Positions 54,418 to 63,448 of a stretch of DNA of 64,000 nt are shown piece by piece (position 1 is the first letter of the stretch; every line of letters starts with the position of its first letter). This stretch comes from Vibrio europaeus (GTDB lineage: Bacteria > Pseudomonadota > Gammaproteobacteria > Enterobacterales > Vibrionaceae). The DNA lies in contig NZ_LUAX01000007.1 of NCBI RefSeq assembly GCF_001695575.1, forward strand, positions 1,240,001 to 1,304,000. Reading direction: 5' to 3'. The notes under the pieces were generated by a model, which saw only the letters and a list, made by a program, of their open reading frames with translations, was not told the DNA's origin and did no database searches. Position numbers and translations under genes: made by a program.

Positions 54418-55320
54418 ATGGTTGAATTTTTTAAACAGCATATTCGTCGAGTTCGCTACATTACTAATTTTGTATCGTTTGCGTTAATGGTCATTTCTCT
54501 CGTTGCGTTGGGGATGAACGGCTTAAACATGGGGCTCGACTTTACCGGCGGCATGGTCACTGAAGTCAAAGTAGACAACAATGTTACCCATGAACAACTT
54601 GTTGACGCTCTACAGCCAGAATTAGGCCAGTTCACTAATGTGACTCACTCAGATCAAGATGGTCGATGGGTAATTCGCTATCCAATTCCTGAGCAAAACG
54701 AACAATCAGCGGACCTAGTTAAAACGCTCTCGCCAATCTCGCACCAAGTAGATGTGATCAGCAATAGCATGGTGGGTTCTCAAGTAGGGCAAGACTTAGT
54801 CGATCAAGGCGGTTTAGCGCTAATGATCTCTATGATGTGTATTCTGGGCTATCTGTGTTTCCGCTTTGAGTGGCGATTGGCGAGCGGCTCTTTGTTAGCA
54901 TTGGCCCACGATGTGGTACTTGTGTTGGGCTTTTTCGCGGCAACACAGATGGAGTTTAATCTGACCGTGTTTGCAGCGATACTGGCGATTCTTGGTTACT
55001 CGCTTAACGACTCGATTATTATTGCCGACCGAATTCGCGAGTTGCTGATCGCGAAACAGTCATTATCAACAGAAGAGATCAACGACCAAGCCGTTATGGC
55101 GACCTTCTCGCGAACTATGGTGACTTCGGGTACCACGTTGATGACAGTATCGGCATTGTGGATTATGGGCGGCAATGCGCTACAAGGTTTCGCTATTGCG
55201 ATGTTCATCGGTATTCTGTCAGGAACCTGGTCTTCGATCTCCATGGGTACAGTGTTACCAGAATGGCTAAAACTTGAGCCCAAGCACTACCTTCCTGTCG
55301 AGATTGACAACGCGCCATAA
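54418..55320 (+). CDS. secF2: Protein translocase subunit SecF (second copy)
   Basis: 300 residues, six membrane helices. Family motifs: MGLDFTGGMVTEVKVD near residue 38, YSLNDSIIIADRIRELL near 197 and FSRTMVTSGTTLMTV near 228. It starts 3 bases after the secD2 stop and forms the SecDF complex with it. Followed by a strong terminator. Confidence 0.96.
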   Translation: MVEFFKQHIRRVRYITNFVSFALMVISLVALGMNGLNMGLDFTGGMVTEVKVDNNVTHEQLVDALQPELGQFTNVTHSDQDGRWVIRYPIPEQNEQSADLVKTLSPISHQVDVISNSMVGSQVGQDLVDQGGLALMISMMCILGYLCFRFEWRLASGSLLALAHDVVLVLGFFAATQMEFNLTVFAAILAILGYSLNDSIIIADRIRELLIAKQSLSTEEINDQAVMATFSRTMVTSGTTLMTVSALWIMGGNALQGFAIAMFIGILSGTWSSISMGTVLPEWLKLEPKHYLPVEIDNAP

Positions 55321-55336
55321 AGTGGTGAGTTAAACG

Positions 55337-55371
55337 AAAGGCCCTGAACGATACGTCTCAGGGCCTTTTTG
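55337..55371 (+). terminator. Terminator of vemP-secD2-secF2
   Basis: Perfect 11-bp stem AAAGGCCCTGA / TCAGGGCCTTT with a 10-base loop and T run. Confidence 0.9.
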
Positions 55372-55692
55372 TTTCTAGCGATATCACCTAGCGTTAAGTT
55401 TGTTTTGGCTGCCTTTTAACGACACCTAGAATAATTTATGCACTCACAGAGAGATAAATCGCAGTATTTAGATTGAATCGGCATGACTTTGGCGAGATTC
55501 TTGTGAAGCGGCTATCAGATCTGATCGAAACACGCTTCAGGGAGCAACTTCCTCAATGACTATGTATTCACTATTCTGGGAAAATTACATTATTTAATGA
55601 GTGCGAGTTTAAACAATTAATAAAAATCTGGATATTTAATCTGGCAGTGACTAAATATCCTCATTTTCGCTGATTTATAGTAAAAGTAGTTC

Positions 55693-55723
55693 TTGATTCG
55701 AATCACAAATAACAGCCTATAAT
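55693..55723 (+). promoter_or_regulatory. Predicted promoter with palindromic operator
   Basis: TTGATT (55693-55698), 19-base spacer and TATAAT (55718-55723). The -35 overlaps a perfect 12-base palindrome TGATTCGAATCA (55694-55705) that could be a repressor site. It would give a leader of about 85 bases. Confidence 0.4.
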
Positions 55724-55816
55724 TCACTTACTATCATGTCACTTTAATTCCAATAACTAAAAACTAACCCAAGATAAAATAACTATCTAGCGTGAAATAG
55801 AAGGATAAAAATCGAC

Positions 55817-57082
55817 ATGAGTGGCGCAATCATTAAAGTTTCAAGAAACACCGAAAATGCACCTGTTTCTGAGCTGTCTACGCAAAGCGTAGCATTCTCT
55901 CACTACAATAATATCTCAGCGCAGTTACCCCTAGACTCTGCTACTGGGCAGATTGTTGTAGGTGACGTAAAAGAGCAAGCGAAACAGTGTTTAAACAATA
56001 TTAAGGCGATTGTTGAAAGTATTGATCACGTCATGGACGACGTTGTACGTATTAATGTTCACCTAAAGAACATTGCAGACATGGAAGCAGTGGATGAAGT
56101 ATACGCGACTTTCTTCCCGAACCTCATTCCAACCCGTACCACAGTGGCTGTGAATGCGTTGCCGCATGGTGATGCTTTGGTTCAAATGGACGCGCTAATT
56201 TCAAATGGTGAAGGTACAGCACCTCAAGAACCTTGTGCGCTTATCAAGCTATCAAGAAACACTGAGCAAGCACCAGTTAGTGCCTTATCTACACAGACCG
56301 TTGCATTCTCGCACTACAACAATATCTCAGCTCAGCTGCCAATTGATGCGGAAACAGGCAGGCTAATTGAAGGTGGCGTTCAAGAGCAGACGGCACAATG
56401 CTTGAAAAACATCAAAGCCATCATGGAAAGCATTGATGTACCATTTGATGACATTGTAAAAGTGAACGTGTATCTGAAAGATCTTGCTGATATGAAAGAG
56501 GTCGATACGGCATACACGACTTTCTTCCCAGATTCGTCTATCGCACGCACCGTAGGCTATATGCCAGCTCGTACTTTTGTTTCTGTGGCAGACCTTCCTA
56601 TGGGTGCGAAAGTTCAGTTAGATGCCGTCGTTTCTCACGGTGATGGAACGCCACCACAAGAAGTGGAAGATAGACACGGAATCGTGATTCGCGCACATAA
56701 CACAGAAAATGCGCCAGTCAGTCCACTTCACACTCAGACAGTGGCATTTTCTCACTACAACCACATTGCAGCGCAGCTGCCAATGAAAGCAGGCGCGAGC
56801 CAATTGGTTGCTGGTGGAGCAAAAGAACAGGCTCAACAATGTCTCGATAACATTAAAGCGATTGTTGAAAGCATCAATCACGTGATGGACGATATTGTTA
56901 AAGTAAACATTCAACTGCGTGATATGGCTGATCTAGAGGCCGTAAATGAAGTTTACAAGTCCTACTTTGAATGTGAACTGCCAGCGCGTACTGTTGTTGG
57001 TGTCGCTGCAATCGCAATGGATGCATTAGTACAGATTGATGTGGTTGTTTCGAATGGTGAAGGCACACCGCCAAACGCATAA
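55817..57082 (+). CDS. Protein of three tandem RidA (YjgF/UK114) domains
   Basis: 421 residues made of three RidA-like domains (about 1-138, 139-286 and 287-421), each opening NTExAPVS and containing SHYN(N/H)I(S/A)AQLP. RidA is normally a single-domain trimer that removes reactive enamines and imines. Here the trimer seems fused into one chain. The substrate-binding Arg is kept in each repeat (TRTTVAV, ARTFVSV, ARTVVGV), but the Glu that activates water in RidA is Gln in all three (VQM, VQL, VQI). Stands alone with its own promoter and terminator. Confidence 0.9.
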   Translation: MSGAIIKVSRNTENAPVSELSTQSVAFSHYNNISAQLPLDSATGQIVVGDVKEQAKQCLNNIKAIVESIDHVMDDVVRINVHLKNIADMEAVDEVYATFFPNLIPTRTTVAVNALPHGDALVQMDALISNGEGTAPQEPCALIKLSRNTEQAPVSALSTQTVAFSHYNNISAQLPIDAETGRLIEGGVQEQTAQCLKNIKAIMESIDVPFDDIVKVNVYLKDLADMKEVDTAYTTFFPDSSIARTVGYMPARTFVSVADLPMGAKVQLDAVVSHGDGTPPQEVEDRHGIVIRAHNTENAPVSPLHTQTVAFSHYNHIAAQLPMKAGASQLVAGGAKEQAQQCLDNIKAIVESINHVMDDIVKVNIQLRDMADLEAVNEVYKSYFECELPARTVVGVAAIAMDALVQIDVVVSNGEGTPPNA

Positions 57083-57108
57083 TAGCGATCAATTTTAAGT
57101 AATAGGAG

Positions 57109-57139
57109 GAGGCTGACTAATTTAGTTAGCCTCTTTTTA
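57109..57139 (+). terminator. Terminator of the triple-RidA gene
   Basis: 12-bp inverted repeat GAGGCTGACTAA / TTAGTTAGCCTC with one G-U pair and a T run. Confidence 0.85.
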
Positions 57140-57145
57140 TTTATA

Positions 57146-57181
57146 ATAACTGGATAACTGGATAACTGGATAACTGGATAA
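57146..57181. repeat. Tandem 8-base repeat (ATAACTGG x4.5)
   Basis: Four perfect copies of ATAACTGG at 57146-57177 followed by ATAA. Intergenic, after the RidA terminator and before a minus-strand gene end. Copy number could vary by slippage. Confidence 0.85.
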
Positions 57182-57297
57182 TTATCCGAAATATTGGATA
57201 GTGTTTATTTTAGTTATTGTATTTGTAAAAAATAAATGTATTTTCGTTAAAATAAAGCCTGCACATAGGCAAGCTTAGTATATATTTAGGTATTAAA

Positions 57298-57546
57298 TTA
57301 GTGAGGGCGTTTAGGTCCATTGCGAACCAAGTCTTGCCCCGTCTGGAATACTTCCTCTGTTACCCAACGACCTAACACAAGTTGGTGCTTATCATCTAAT
57401 ACCGCAACAAATCGACGTCCATCACTGTTATTGGTTGCCAATACTACGCCAGCAGCACTGCTCAGCCCAAGTACGCCACTCTCTACAGCTACTAGGAAAG
57501 CCTCTAGTTCAGTTAAGTCTGCGATGATTCTGTCGTCTTTAATCAT
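57298..57546 (-). CDS. Hypothetical small protein
   Basis: 82 residues, no signal peptide. N-terminal helix (ADLTELEAFLVAVESG), then a strand pair (GRRFVAVLDDKHQLVLGRWV) and a basic tail. A GAG-type ribosome binding site is present but weak. An opposite-strand frame overlaps it; this strand looks more protein-like. No family recognised. Confidence 0.55.
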   Translation of the reverse strand: MIKDDRIIADLTELEAFLVAVESGVLGLSSAAGVVLATNNSDGRRFVAVLDDKHQLVLGRWVTEEVFQTGQDLVRNGPKRPH

Positions 57547-57796
57547 TGGTCTATCTCGTTACATTTCTTGCTTATAGCCAAGCATATAGTTAAAAGCCGT
57601 GGCTTAATTATTGGCGCTACTCTAACGATCATAGTGGCAAAAATCTATAGCCGCATGCCGTTAGCGTTGAGGGATTATCCATTTAATCCACTTTACGACC
57701 GTTTACTCCCGATTTCTTCCATTCGTCGCATAGCGCTGTCGACTTTTTCTGACGCGGTTATTCTTTCATCATCAAAACAGGCAAGGGATTATTCAG

Positions 57797-58441
57797 ATGA
57801 AAACAGTAACGTTAGCGAGCTTATTTAGTATTGGGTTAGTTGTTGCGACACAAGTCGTCGCGGCACCGAGTGAGGAGCTGATTACTCAATACAATCTTGC
57901 AGCAGAAGGCGATGAAGACAAGGTGGAAGTTGTTCATCAGCAGTTAGAGACTCAAATTGCTACCGATGGCGCTGACCCATTGAGTTTGGTGTATCTAGGA
58001 AGCACTCAGACTCTTATGGGGCGAGATGCGTTTATGCCGTGGAACAAAATGAAGTATACAGAGCAGGGGCTAGCGACCATCAGTAAAGGTTTGGATCTTC
58101 TAAGCAGCCAAGCTACACCGTTAGAACAACAAGAATATCGTCAAGGACTGCCTGAATCGTTACTTGCAAGATCAATAGCGGGAGCAACGTTTACATCGTT
58201 ACCGGATATGTTCAACCACTTTGAGCGCGGCTATGACCTGTTTCTCGACTTGTTAGCCGATGAGTCGTTCAAGCAACAGCACTATGATGCCATCTCTTGG
58301 GTTTATATCTATGCCATTCAAGCGGCACTTCGAGCAGAGGATAAACCCCAAGCTAAGCAGTGGGTCGCTGAAATGCAAGCTAGAAACCCGGATCACCCTA
58401 TGACAGTTCAAGCTAAAGCAATTCTAGATTCCGCAGCTTAA
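57797..58441 (+). CDS. Periplasmic protein, first gene of the ABC/LolA/two-component operon
   Basis: 214 residues. Signal peptide about 1-22 (LFSIGLVVATQVVAA, cleaved before PSEEL). Mature part is helical and TPR-like (NLAAEGDEDKVEVVHQQLE, then ALRAEDKPQAKQWVAEMQAR). An envelope partner of the ABC system that follows, 9 bases away. Not recognised as a named family. Confidence 0.78.
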   Translation: MKTVTLASLFSIGLVVATQVVAAPSEELITQYNLAAEGDEDKVEVVHQQLETQIATDGADPLSLVYLGSTQTLMGRDAFMPWNKMKYTEQGLATISKGLDLLSSQATPLEQQEYRQGLPESLLARSIAGATFTSLPDMFNHFERGYDLFLDLLADESFKQQHYDAISWVYIYAIQAALRAEDKPQAKQWVAEMQARNPDHPMTVQAKAILDSAA

Positions 58442-58450
58442 GGAGGCGTT

Positions 58451-59134
58451 ATGATTGAGTTTAAGCAGATTAATAAAACCTATCGAATTGGCCAACAGCA
58501 GGTACATGCCTTAAATCAGGTCAGTGGTGTGATTAAAAAAGGTGAGATGGTGGCGCTATGTGGGCCATCGGGCTCGGGCAAGAGTACTCTCCTCAACATA
58601 TTAGGCTTACTCGATATGGACTACCAAGGTTCCATTGAATTATCTGGCCTTGCTTACCCACGAGAAGCTATTAAGGCGGCTCACATGCGCCGCAACCAAC
58701 TTGGCTTCGTGTTTCAAAAGTTTAATCTGATACCTGTTATGACTGCGTGGGAAAATGTGGCTTATCCATTGATGTTGAATGGCTTTTCTTTGCAAGAGCA
58801 AAAGCAAAAATCGTTTGAAATCTTGGATAAAGTTGGCCTTAAAGAGTTTGCTGAACATCGCCCAGACAACCTTTCTGGAGGGCAGCAGCAGCGAGTTGCT
58901 ATCGCGAGAGCCCTAGTACATAAACCGCAAATGGTGATTGCAGATGAACCTACCGCGAGCTTAGACAGCCATACTGCCTCGGTAGTCATCGAACTGATGA
59001 AAGGGCTAGGGCACGAGTTGGGTACCACTTTTATTGTTGCGACACACGACCCTCGTATGGCACAGCAATGTGACCGAAGCATTGACCTTTTAGACGGTAC
59101 TATCAACGAGGAGCCAATGAAATGGGCAAGCTAA
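58451..59134 (+). CDS. ABC transporter ATP-binding protein (LolD/MacB type)
   Basis: 227 residues. Walker A GPSGSGKST near residue 38, signature LSGGQQQRVAIARAL near 138, Walker B MVIADEPTASLD near 160, switch His in VATHDPRM. The MacB/LolD group works with FtsX-type permeases on lipoproteins, peptides or cell division rather than on classic uptake. GGAGG site before the ATG. Overlaps the permease gene by 13 bases. Confidence 0.95.
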   Translation: MIEFKQINKTYRIGQQQVHALNQVSGVIKKGEMVALCGPSGSGKSTLLNILGLLDMDYQGSIELSGLAYPREAIKAAHMRRNQLGFVFQKFNLIPVMTAWENVAYPLMLNGFSLQEQKQKSFEILDKVGLKEFAEHRPDNLSGGQQQRVAIARALVHKPQMVIADEPTASLDSHTASVVIELMKGLGHELGTTFIVATHDPRMAQQCDRSIDLLDGTINEEPMKWAS

Positions 59135-60381
59135 TTCCATCAACATGGCGTATCGCGTTTCTTAACTTACAGCGAAACAAACGTCGTAGTGTGCTATCTG
59201 TGTTGATCATTGCGATCGCTATTTTTGCTCTAACTTCAGCGGGTGGCTTTGGGCTGTATACCTATGATTCTTTGAAAGAGTCGACGGCAAGAGACACTGG
59301 CCATTTGACGATCAGCCAGCCTGACTTCTTCGAAAAAGATGAAGAGATGCCACTGGCAAATGGTCTATCCGATGGTAGTCAAATCACACAGCAATTGATT
59401 GCCAACGATAAAGTGCGTGGTGTTCAGCCGAGAATCGAATTTACCGGTCTTGTCTCTAACGGAAGTAAATCGACCATCTTTGTCGGCACTGGTGTTAATG
59501 AACGTGAGTTTGATATGAAAGGGCCGTTTTTGGATGTCCGCCAAGGTAAAACGTTGTCGAGCATTCAATCCTCTCGCTACGACCCAAGTGAGCCAGAAGT
59601 TATGCTTGGCGTCGATTTAGCGCGCAACCTAAATGTTAGCATCGGAGATTGGGTTACATTGCTGGCGACAACCAGCGACGGTGCGCTCAACGCGTATGAT
59701 TACAAAGTGCGCGGCATTTACTCAACGGGTGTGCCTGAATTGGATAAGCGCCAGCTCTACATTCATATCAAGTCTGCTCAGGAGCTTTTAGGGAGTGACA
59801 AGGTCAGCACCTTATCTGTGTTCCTATTTGATACTGAGCAAACGATGCCGATGAAGGCTTGGACTGAACAGCAGTTGGCAGACATGACTCTCGCGGAGCC
59901 AGTTGAGGTAACGCCTTGGCAAGAGCGTGCATTCTTCTATACCAAAGTAAAAGATCTTTATGACCGAATCTTCGGCATTATGGGCGCAGTGATGGCCTTG
60001 GTGGTGTTTGTCGCATTGTTTAACACTATGACGATGTCGGTCACTGAACGCACACGAGAAATAGGAACCCTGTCGGCACTGGGCACTTACCCGAGAGAGA
60101 TTGTGTCTGGCTTTGTGCGCGAATCAGCCTTACTGGCTCTGATTGGTTCGTTCATTGGAGGCGTCATTAGCCTGTTAGTGAGTCTATTGCTTATGGTTGT
60201 GGATGTGCAAATGCCACCCCCTCCGGGCCGAACAGAAGGTTACCCACTCAATATCTACTTTTCACCAGAACTCCTCTCTATGACAGCCGTAGGCGTGTTG
60301 CTTATATGTGTTGTGGCAGCATGGTTATCTGCATCGAAAGGGGTTAAGAAGCCAATAACGGAGGCGTTGATTTATGTTTAG
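59122..60381 (+). CDS. FtsX-type ABC transporter permease (LolC/MacB family)
   Basis: 419 residues: one N-terminal membrane helix (about 24-44), a large periplasmic domain (about 50-265), and three C-terminal helices of the FtsX fold (about 285-305, 335-360, 385-405). ERTREIGTLSALGTYPREIV is the typical FtsX loop. With the ATPase it forms a mechanotransmission-type transporter. Length fits LolC/E better than MacB. Overlaps the LolA-like gene by 8 bases. Confidence 0.93.
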   Translation: MGKLIPSTWRIAFLNLQRNKRRSVLSVLIIAIAIFALTSAGGFGLYTYDSLKESTARDTGHLTISQPDFFEKDEEMPLANGLSDGSQITQQLIANDKVRGVQPRIEFTGLVSNGSKSTIFVGTGVNEREFDMKGPFLDVRQGKTLSSIQSSRYDPSEPEVMLGVDLARNLNVSIGDWVTLLATTSDGALNAYDYKVRGIYSTGVPELDKRQLYIHIKSAQELLGSDKVSTLSVFLFDTEQTMPMKAWTEQQLADMTLAEPVEVTPWQERAFFYTKVKDLYDRIFGIMGAVMALVVFVALFNTMTMSVTERTREIGTLSALGTYPREIVSGFVRESALLALIGSFIGGVISLLVSLLLMVVDVQMPPPPGRTEGYPLNIYFSPELLSMTAVGVLLICVVAAWLSASKGVKKPITEALIYV

Positions 60382-61132
60382 TTTGATAAAGAAGATAGTT
60401 GTAGCGTCAGTGCTTATCGCCAGTGCTTCGAGTGTAATGGCGAAAGATGTCGCGACCATGGTTAAGAATGCCGATCAGTACCGCCTTGATACCGATGCCG
60501 CCAAAGTGGTGTCACTGGTCAGTCTGTTTGAAAACGGAGAGTTGGATAAAACGCGTGAGTACAATGTTTATACTCGTGCAAATCGAGAGTCTCTAGTGCT
60601 GTTTAAATCTCAAGTTGAAGCAGGGCAAAAAATGCTGATGCTAGGGGACAACTACTGGCTAGTGATGCCGAAAAGCCGCCGTCCAATCCGTATTACACCA
60701 ATGCAGAAGCTATTGGGTGAGGCGTCAGTTGGGGATATTTCAACCCTGACTTGGAGCGAAGATTACCATGCAACCTTTGTTAAACCCGAACAATTGGATA
60801 TAAACGGAGATTCCTTACAGGTTAATCACCTACGTTTAAGAGCGACGACCAAAGGGGCAAGTTATTCGAAAATTGAATTGTGGTTAGATGAACGTAACGA
60901 CTTCCCTATCAAAGCTGACCTTTATCTGCGCTCGGGTAAGCTCGCGAAACAAGCCTGGTTTACCCAAGGTGAACGTGATGGTTTGCAGCGAGTTGTTGCC
61001 ATGACTCTGCTTGACCAAATCCAGCCTGCGAAAAAGACCGTGATTGAATATCAGCAAATCACGCCAGTGGAACTAGAAGACAAATACTACAACCCAGCGT
61101 ATTTAACGCGTAATGCGTTGTCGGAGTTATAA
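60374..61132 (+). CDS. LolA-like outer membrane lipoprotein-sorting protein
   Basis: 252 residues. Signal peptide about 1-23 (VLIASASSVMA). Mature part follows the LolA/TP0789-type fold: VATMVKNADQYRLDTDA, REYNVYTRANRESLVLFKSQ, then MLMLGDNYWLVMPKSRRPI. Family members carry lipids or lipoproteins across the periplasm. It stands between the ABC transporter and a barrel protein, so it may be the periplasmic carrier of the system. Confidence 0.9.
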   Translation: MFSLIKKIVVASVLIASASSVMAKDVATMVKNADQYRLDTDAAKVVSLVSLFENGELDKTREYNVYTRANRESLVLFKSQVEAGQKMLMLGDNYWLVMPKSRRPIRITPMQKLLGEASVGDISTLTWSEDYHATFVKPEQLDINGDSLQVNHLRLRATTKGASYSKIELWLDERNDFPIKADLYLRSGKLAKQAWFTQGERDGLQRVVAMTLLDQIQPAKKTVIEYQQITPVELEDKYYNPAYLTRNALSEL

Positions 61133-62401
61133 ATGAAACATAGCCATGCGTTAACTTGCTTGATGGTATTGGCGGCGCCAGTAGTGGCGAGCGAAGTGAG
61201 CTTTGACTGGGATTACACACTCAGCGCTAACACCGCGCAGCATCGAGATTCCGCTTTGCTAGGTAAATCGAGCGACAGCAGTAGCGAAACGGCAGATGCG
61301 CTTATCGACTTACAACTAGAAGGATATGGGTTTACGGGCTTGATAGCGGCAAAAGGCAATCAAGTCTACAGCTCAGATTCTTCAGAGTCTTATAAGGGGG
61401 AGCTGATAATCCAAGAGCTGTTTTGGCAAGGCTGTACTGAGGTGTTTGACGCTCCTATCGATTTAACGTTAGGTAAAGTGCGCCTCGATTGGGGGGTAGG
61501 TTACGGCTACCGTCCACTCGATGTATTTAAACCTTACCGAAGAAACCCTGTTGGTATTCAAGTCGAAGAGGGAACGGGCGTCGCTATGGCGTCTTACTTT
61601 GATATGTCAGGTGAGTGGAGCCTTGTTTACAGTGACTCTTCATGGACGCAACAAGAAGGTAGCCAGTTAGAAGAGTCTTCTGAACAGCAAGGTATTGGCC
61701 TAAGGCGATATGTTCTATCGGGAGACAGCGAATGGCAAGGGTTGGCTTACTATGATGACGTTCGCCAAGGTTTACTCGGCGGTTCATTAGTGACTGTTCT
61801 CAATGATGCTTGGTCACTGCATAGCTCTGCACTCTATCAACGTAAGTACTTAAGCTATATCCAAGGCGAGAATCATCAACCAGTCACTTTGGCAGAGCAA
61901 ACCGACGCTGTTCAAGCGCTGGTCGGGCTTAACTGGGCAAATGCAGTCGGCAACAACATCATCCTAGAGTATTGGTATGACAGTCGCAGCTGGAGTCAAA
62001 GTGAATGGAATAACGCATTCGAGCGCGTGGCTTCTTTATCGAACAATCACTCACTTAAGCCGTTAGCTTCATCGTATGCACAAGGGTTAAATAATACGAA
62101 CTTGGTGCAACACAATGTGATGTTTCATTGGTCTTTAGACTCTTCAAGTTGGAGCCAGTGGTCTTGGTCAAAAGAGTATTTGTGGCTAAACAAACTGACT
62201 CCGACGTTTGATCTTCTTTATTCCCCGAAAGATCAGGGAGTGATAGCGACTCAGTGGTTGGATTATCGGGTGTATGATTCTGGCTCTGCGTCATTTTCAG
62301 CGGAACTTGCTGCGCGTTTTATGACGGGTGACAGCGAGTCTGTATATGCAAATTTATCAGATAAGCGTATGATTTTTATTAATCTAAAAGGAAAATTTTA
62401 A
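61133..62401 (+). CDS. Outer membrane beta-barrel protein, unknown
   Basis: 422 residues. Signal peptide about 1-20 (LTCLMVLAAPVVA). Mature part alternates polar and hydrophobic residues in many strands with Asp/Ser-rich loops, and ends IFINLKGKF with a terminal Phe as barrels do. VRLDWGVGYGYRPLDVFKPY near residue 118 is a notable conserved-looking segment. Starts directly after the LolA-like stop and overlaps the kinase gene (TAATG). Probably the outer membrane end of the system. Confidence 0.8.
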   Translation: MKHSHALTCLMVLAAPVVASEVSFDWDYTLSANTAQHRDSALLGKSSDSSSETADALIDLQLEGYGFTGLIAAKGNQVYSSDSSESYKGELIIQELFWQGCTEVFDAPIDLTLGKVRLDWGVGYGYRPLDVFKPYRRNPVGIQVEEGTGVAMASYFDMSGEWSLVYSDSSWTQQEGSQLEESSEQQGIGLRRYVLSGDSEWQGLAYYDDVRQGLLGGSLVTVLNDAWSLHSSALYQRKYLSYIQGENHQPVTLAEQTDAVQALVGLNWANAVGNNIILEYWYDSRSWSQSEWNNAFERVASLSNNHSLKPLASSYAQGLNNTNLVQHNVMFHWSLDSSSWSQWSWSKEYLWLNKLTPTFDLLYSPKDQGVIATQWLDYRVYDSGSASFSAELAARFMTGDSESVYANLSDKRMIFINLKGKF

Positions 62402-63435
62402 TGACGGAATCGACAAACTACGCTGCAAACGCCTTTAAAAGTTTTGCCTATACCACGATCTTTTGTGCAGTGATCGCATTTGTCACTCAATCTATCTGGC
62501 CTAGTGCTTACCTAGAGCATCTTGCGATAAGTCTAGGTTATGGTTACAGCTCGGTTGTGAGTTCATTGGTGATTGGCCGGTTGTGGCCACAGTTGTCTAA
62601 TCAAGTGGTGACCGGGCTGTCGATAGTCGGCGCAATGGTTTTTGGTACTATGAATGCTTACTGGTGGTTACACAGCTACGAAAAATTCTCGGACATCAGC
62701 CAACTAAAATCGGTAGCAATTTTAGGATTTATCTTCTCGGCAACATGCTTTTTTTACTTTTACACTCATGAACAAAAATTGCTGGCGCAAAAGGAGTTAG
62801 AAACAGCCAAGCGAATTCAATCGGAACAAGAGAAAGCCTTAGTCAAGAGCCAGCTTCGCCAACTGCAAAGCCAAATTGAACCACATTTCCTATTTAACAC
62901 CTTGGCCAACGTCAATGCGTTGATCAGTCATGATCCAAAAGCGGCGCAGCATATGTTAGGGAAATTGACGGAACTGCTAAGAGGGACGTTACAAAACAGT
63001 CGTAAAGAGACATCGACTTTAAAAGCAGAATTAGATTTGGTCGATGCCTACTTAGCGATACAAAAAATCCGTCTCGATGAACGCTTAAACTATCAGATAA
63101 CCAACTCAATCGATGAAGAAGTCTCTTTTGCGCCATTGCTTCTACAACCTCTGGTTGAAAATGCGATTCAGCATGGCATTGAACCAAAAGTTAATGGGGG
63201 CGAGATCTCAATCGAAGTCTCGAAAAAAGAACAGTTTATGGTTATCGAGGTGGAAGATTCTGGTGTAGGGTTTGCCAATGCGCCAAACAGCAGCGGCAAT
63301 GGCATTGGCTTGGAAAACACCAAAGAGCGAATTACTGCGCTATATGGCAACCAATCGAGCTTGAAAATTAAGCAATCTGCTTCTGGTGGTGTATTAGCAG
63401 TGATTCAAATTCCGTTCAATCAATTGACCTCGTAA
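62401..63435 (+). CDS. LytS/YehU-type sensor histidine kinase
   Basis: 344 residues. About four membrane helices (12-120), a coiled linker (about 125-160), then a His_kinase domain with [20 protein letters not shown] (the phospho-His in EPHFLFN near 161) and a GHKL ATPase domain ([37 protein letters not shown]). This group pairs with LytTR regulators, as here. Probably senses an envelope signal and controls the operon it sits in. Confidence 0.94.
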   Translation: MTESTNYAANAFKSFAYTTIFCAVIAFVTQSIWPSAYLEHLAISLGYGYSSVVSSLVIGRLWPQLSNQVVTGLSIVGAMVFGTMNAYWWLHSYEKFSDISQLKSVAILGFIFSATCFFYFYTHEQKLLAQKELETAKRIQSEQEKALVKSQLRQLQSQIEPHFLFNTLANVNALISHDPKAAQHMLGKLTELLRGTLQNSRKETSTLKAELDLVDAYLAIQKIRLDERLNYQITNSIDEEVSFAPLLLQPLVENAIQHGIEPKVNGGEISIEVSKKEQFMVIEVEDSGVGFANAPNSSGNGIGLENTKERITALYGNQSSLKIKQSASGGVLAVIQIPFNQLTS

Positions 63436-63448
63436 TAGGAAGGACTTA

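Larger units (their letters stand above)
55321..55816. other. 496-base intergenic region before the triple-RidA gene
   Basis: After the secF2 terminator, the stretch holds no clear reading frame. It is AT-rich towards the RidA-repeat gene and contains a predicted promoter with a palindrome at 55693-55723. Nothing else was recognised. Confidence 0.4.

Noticed and set aside
57320-57577. Plus-strand frame opposite the 82-residue gene
   Set aside because: Antisense to the more plausible minus-strand frame; Ser/Thr-rich and low in complexity.
57568-57828. Plus-strand frame of 86 codons before the ABC operon
   Set aside because: It has no ribosome binding site, overlaps the well-supported signal-peptide gene at 57797, and its product is not protein-like in composition.
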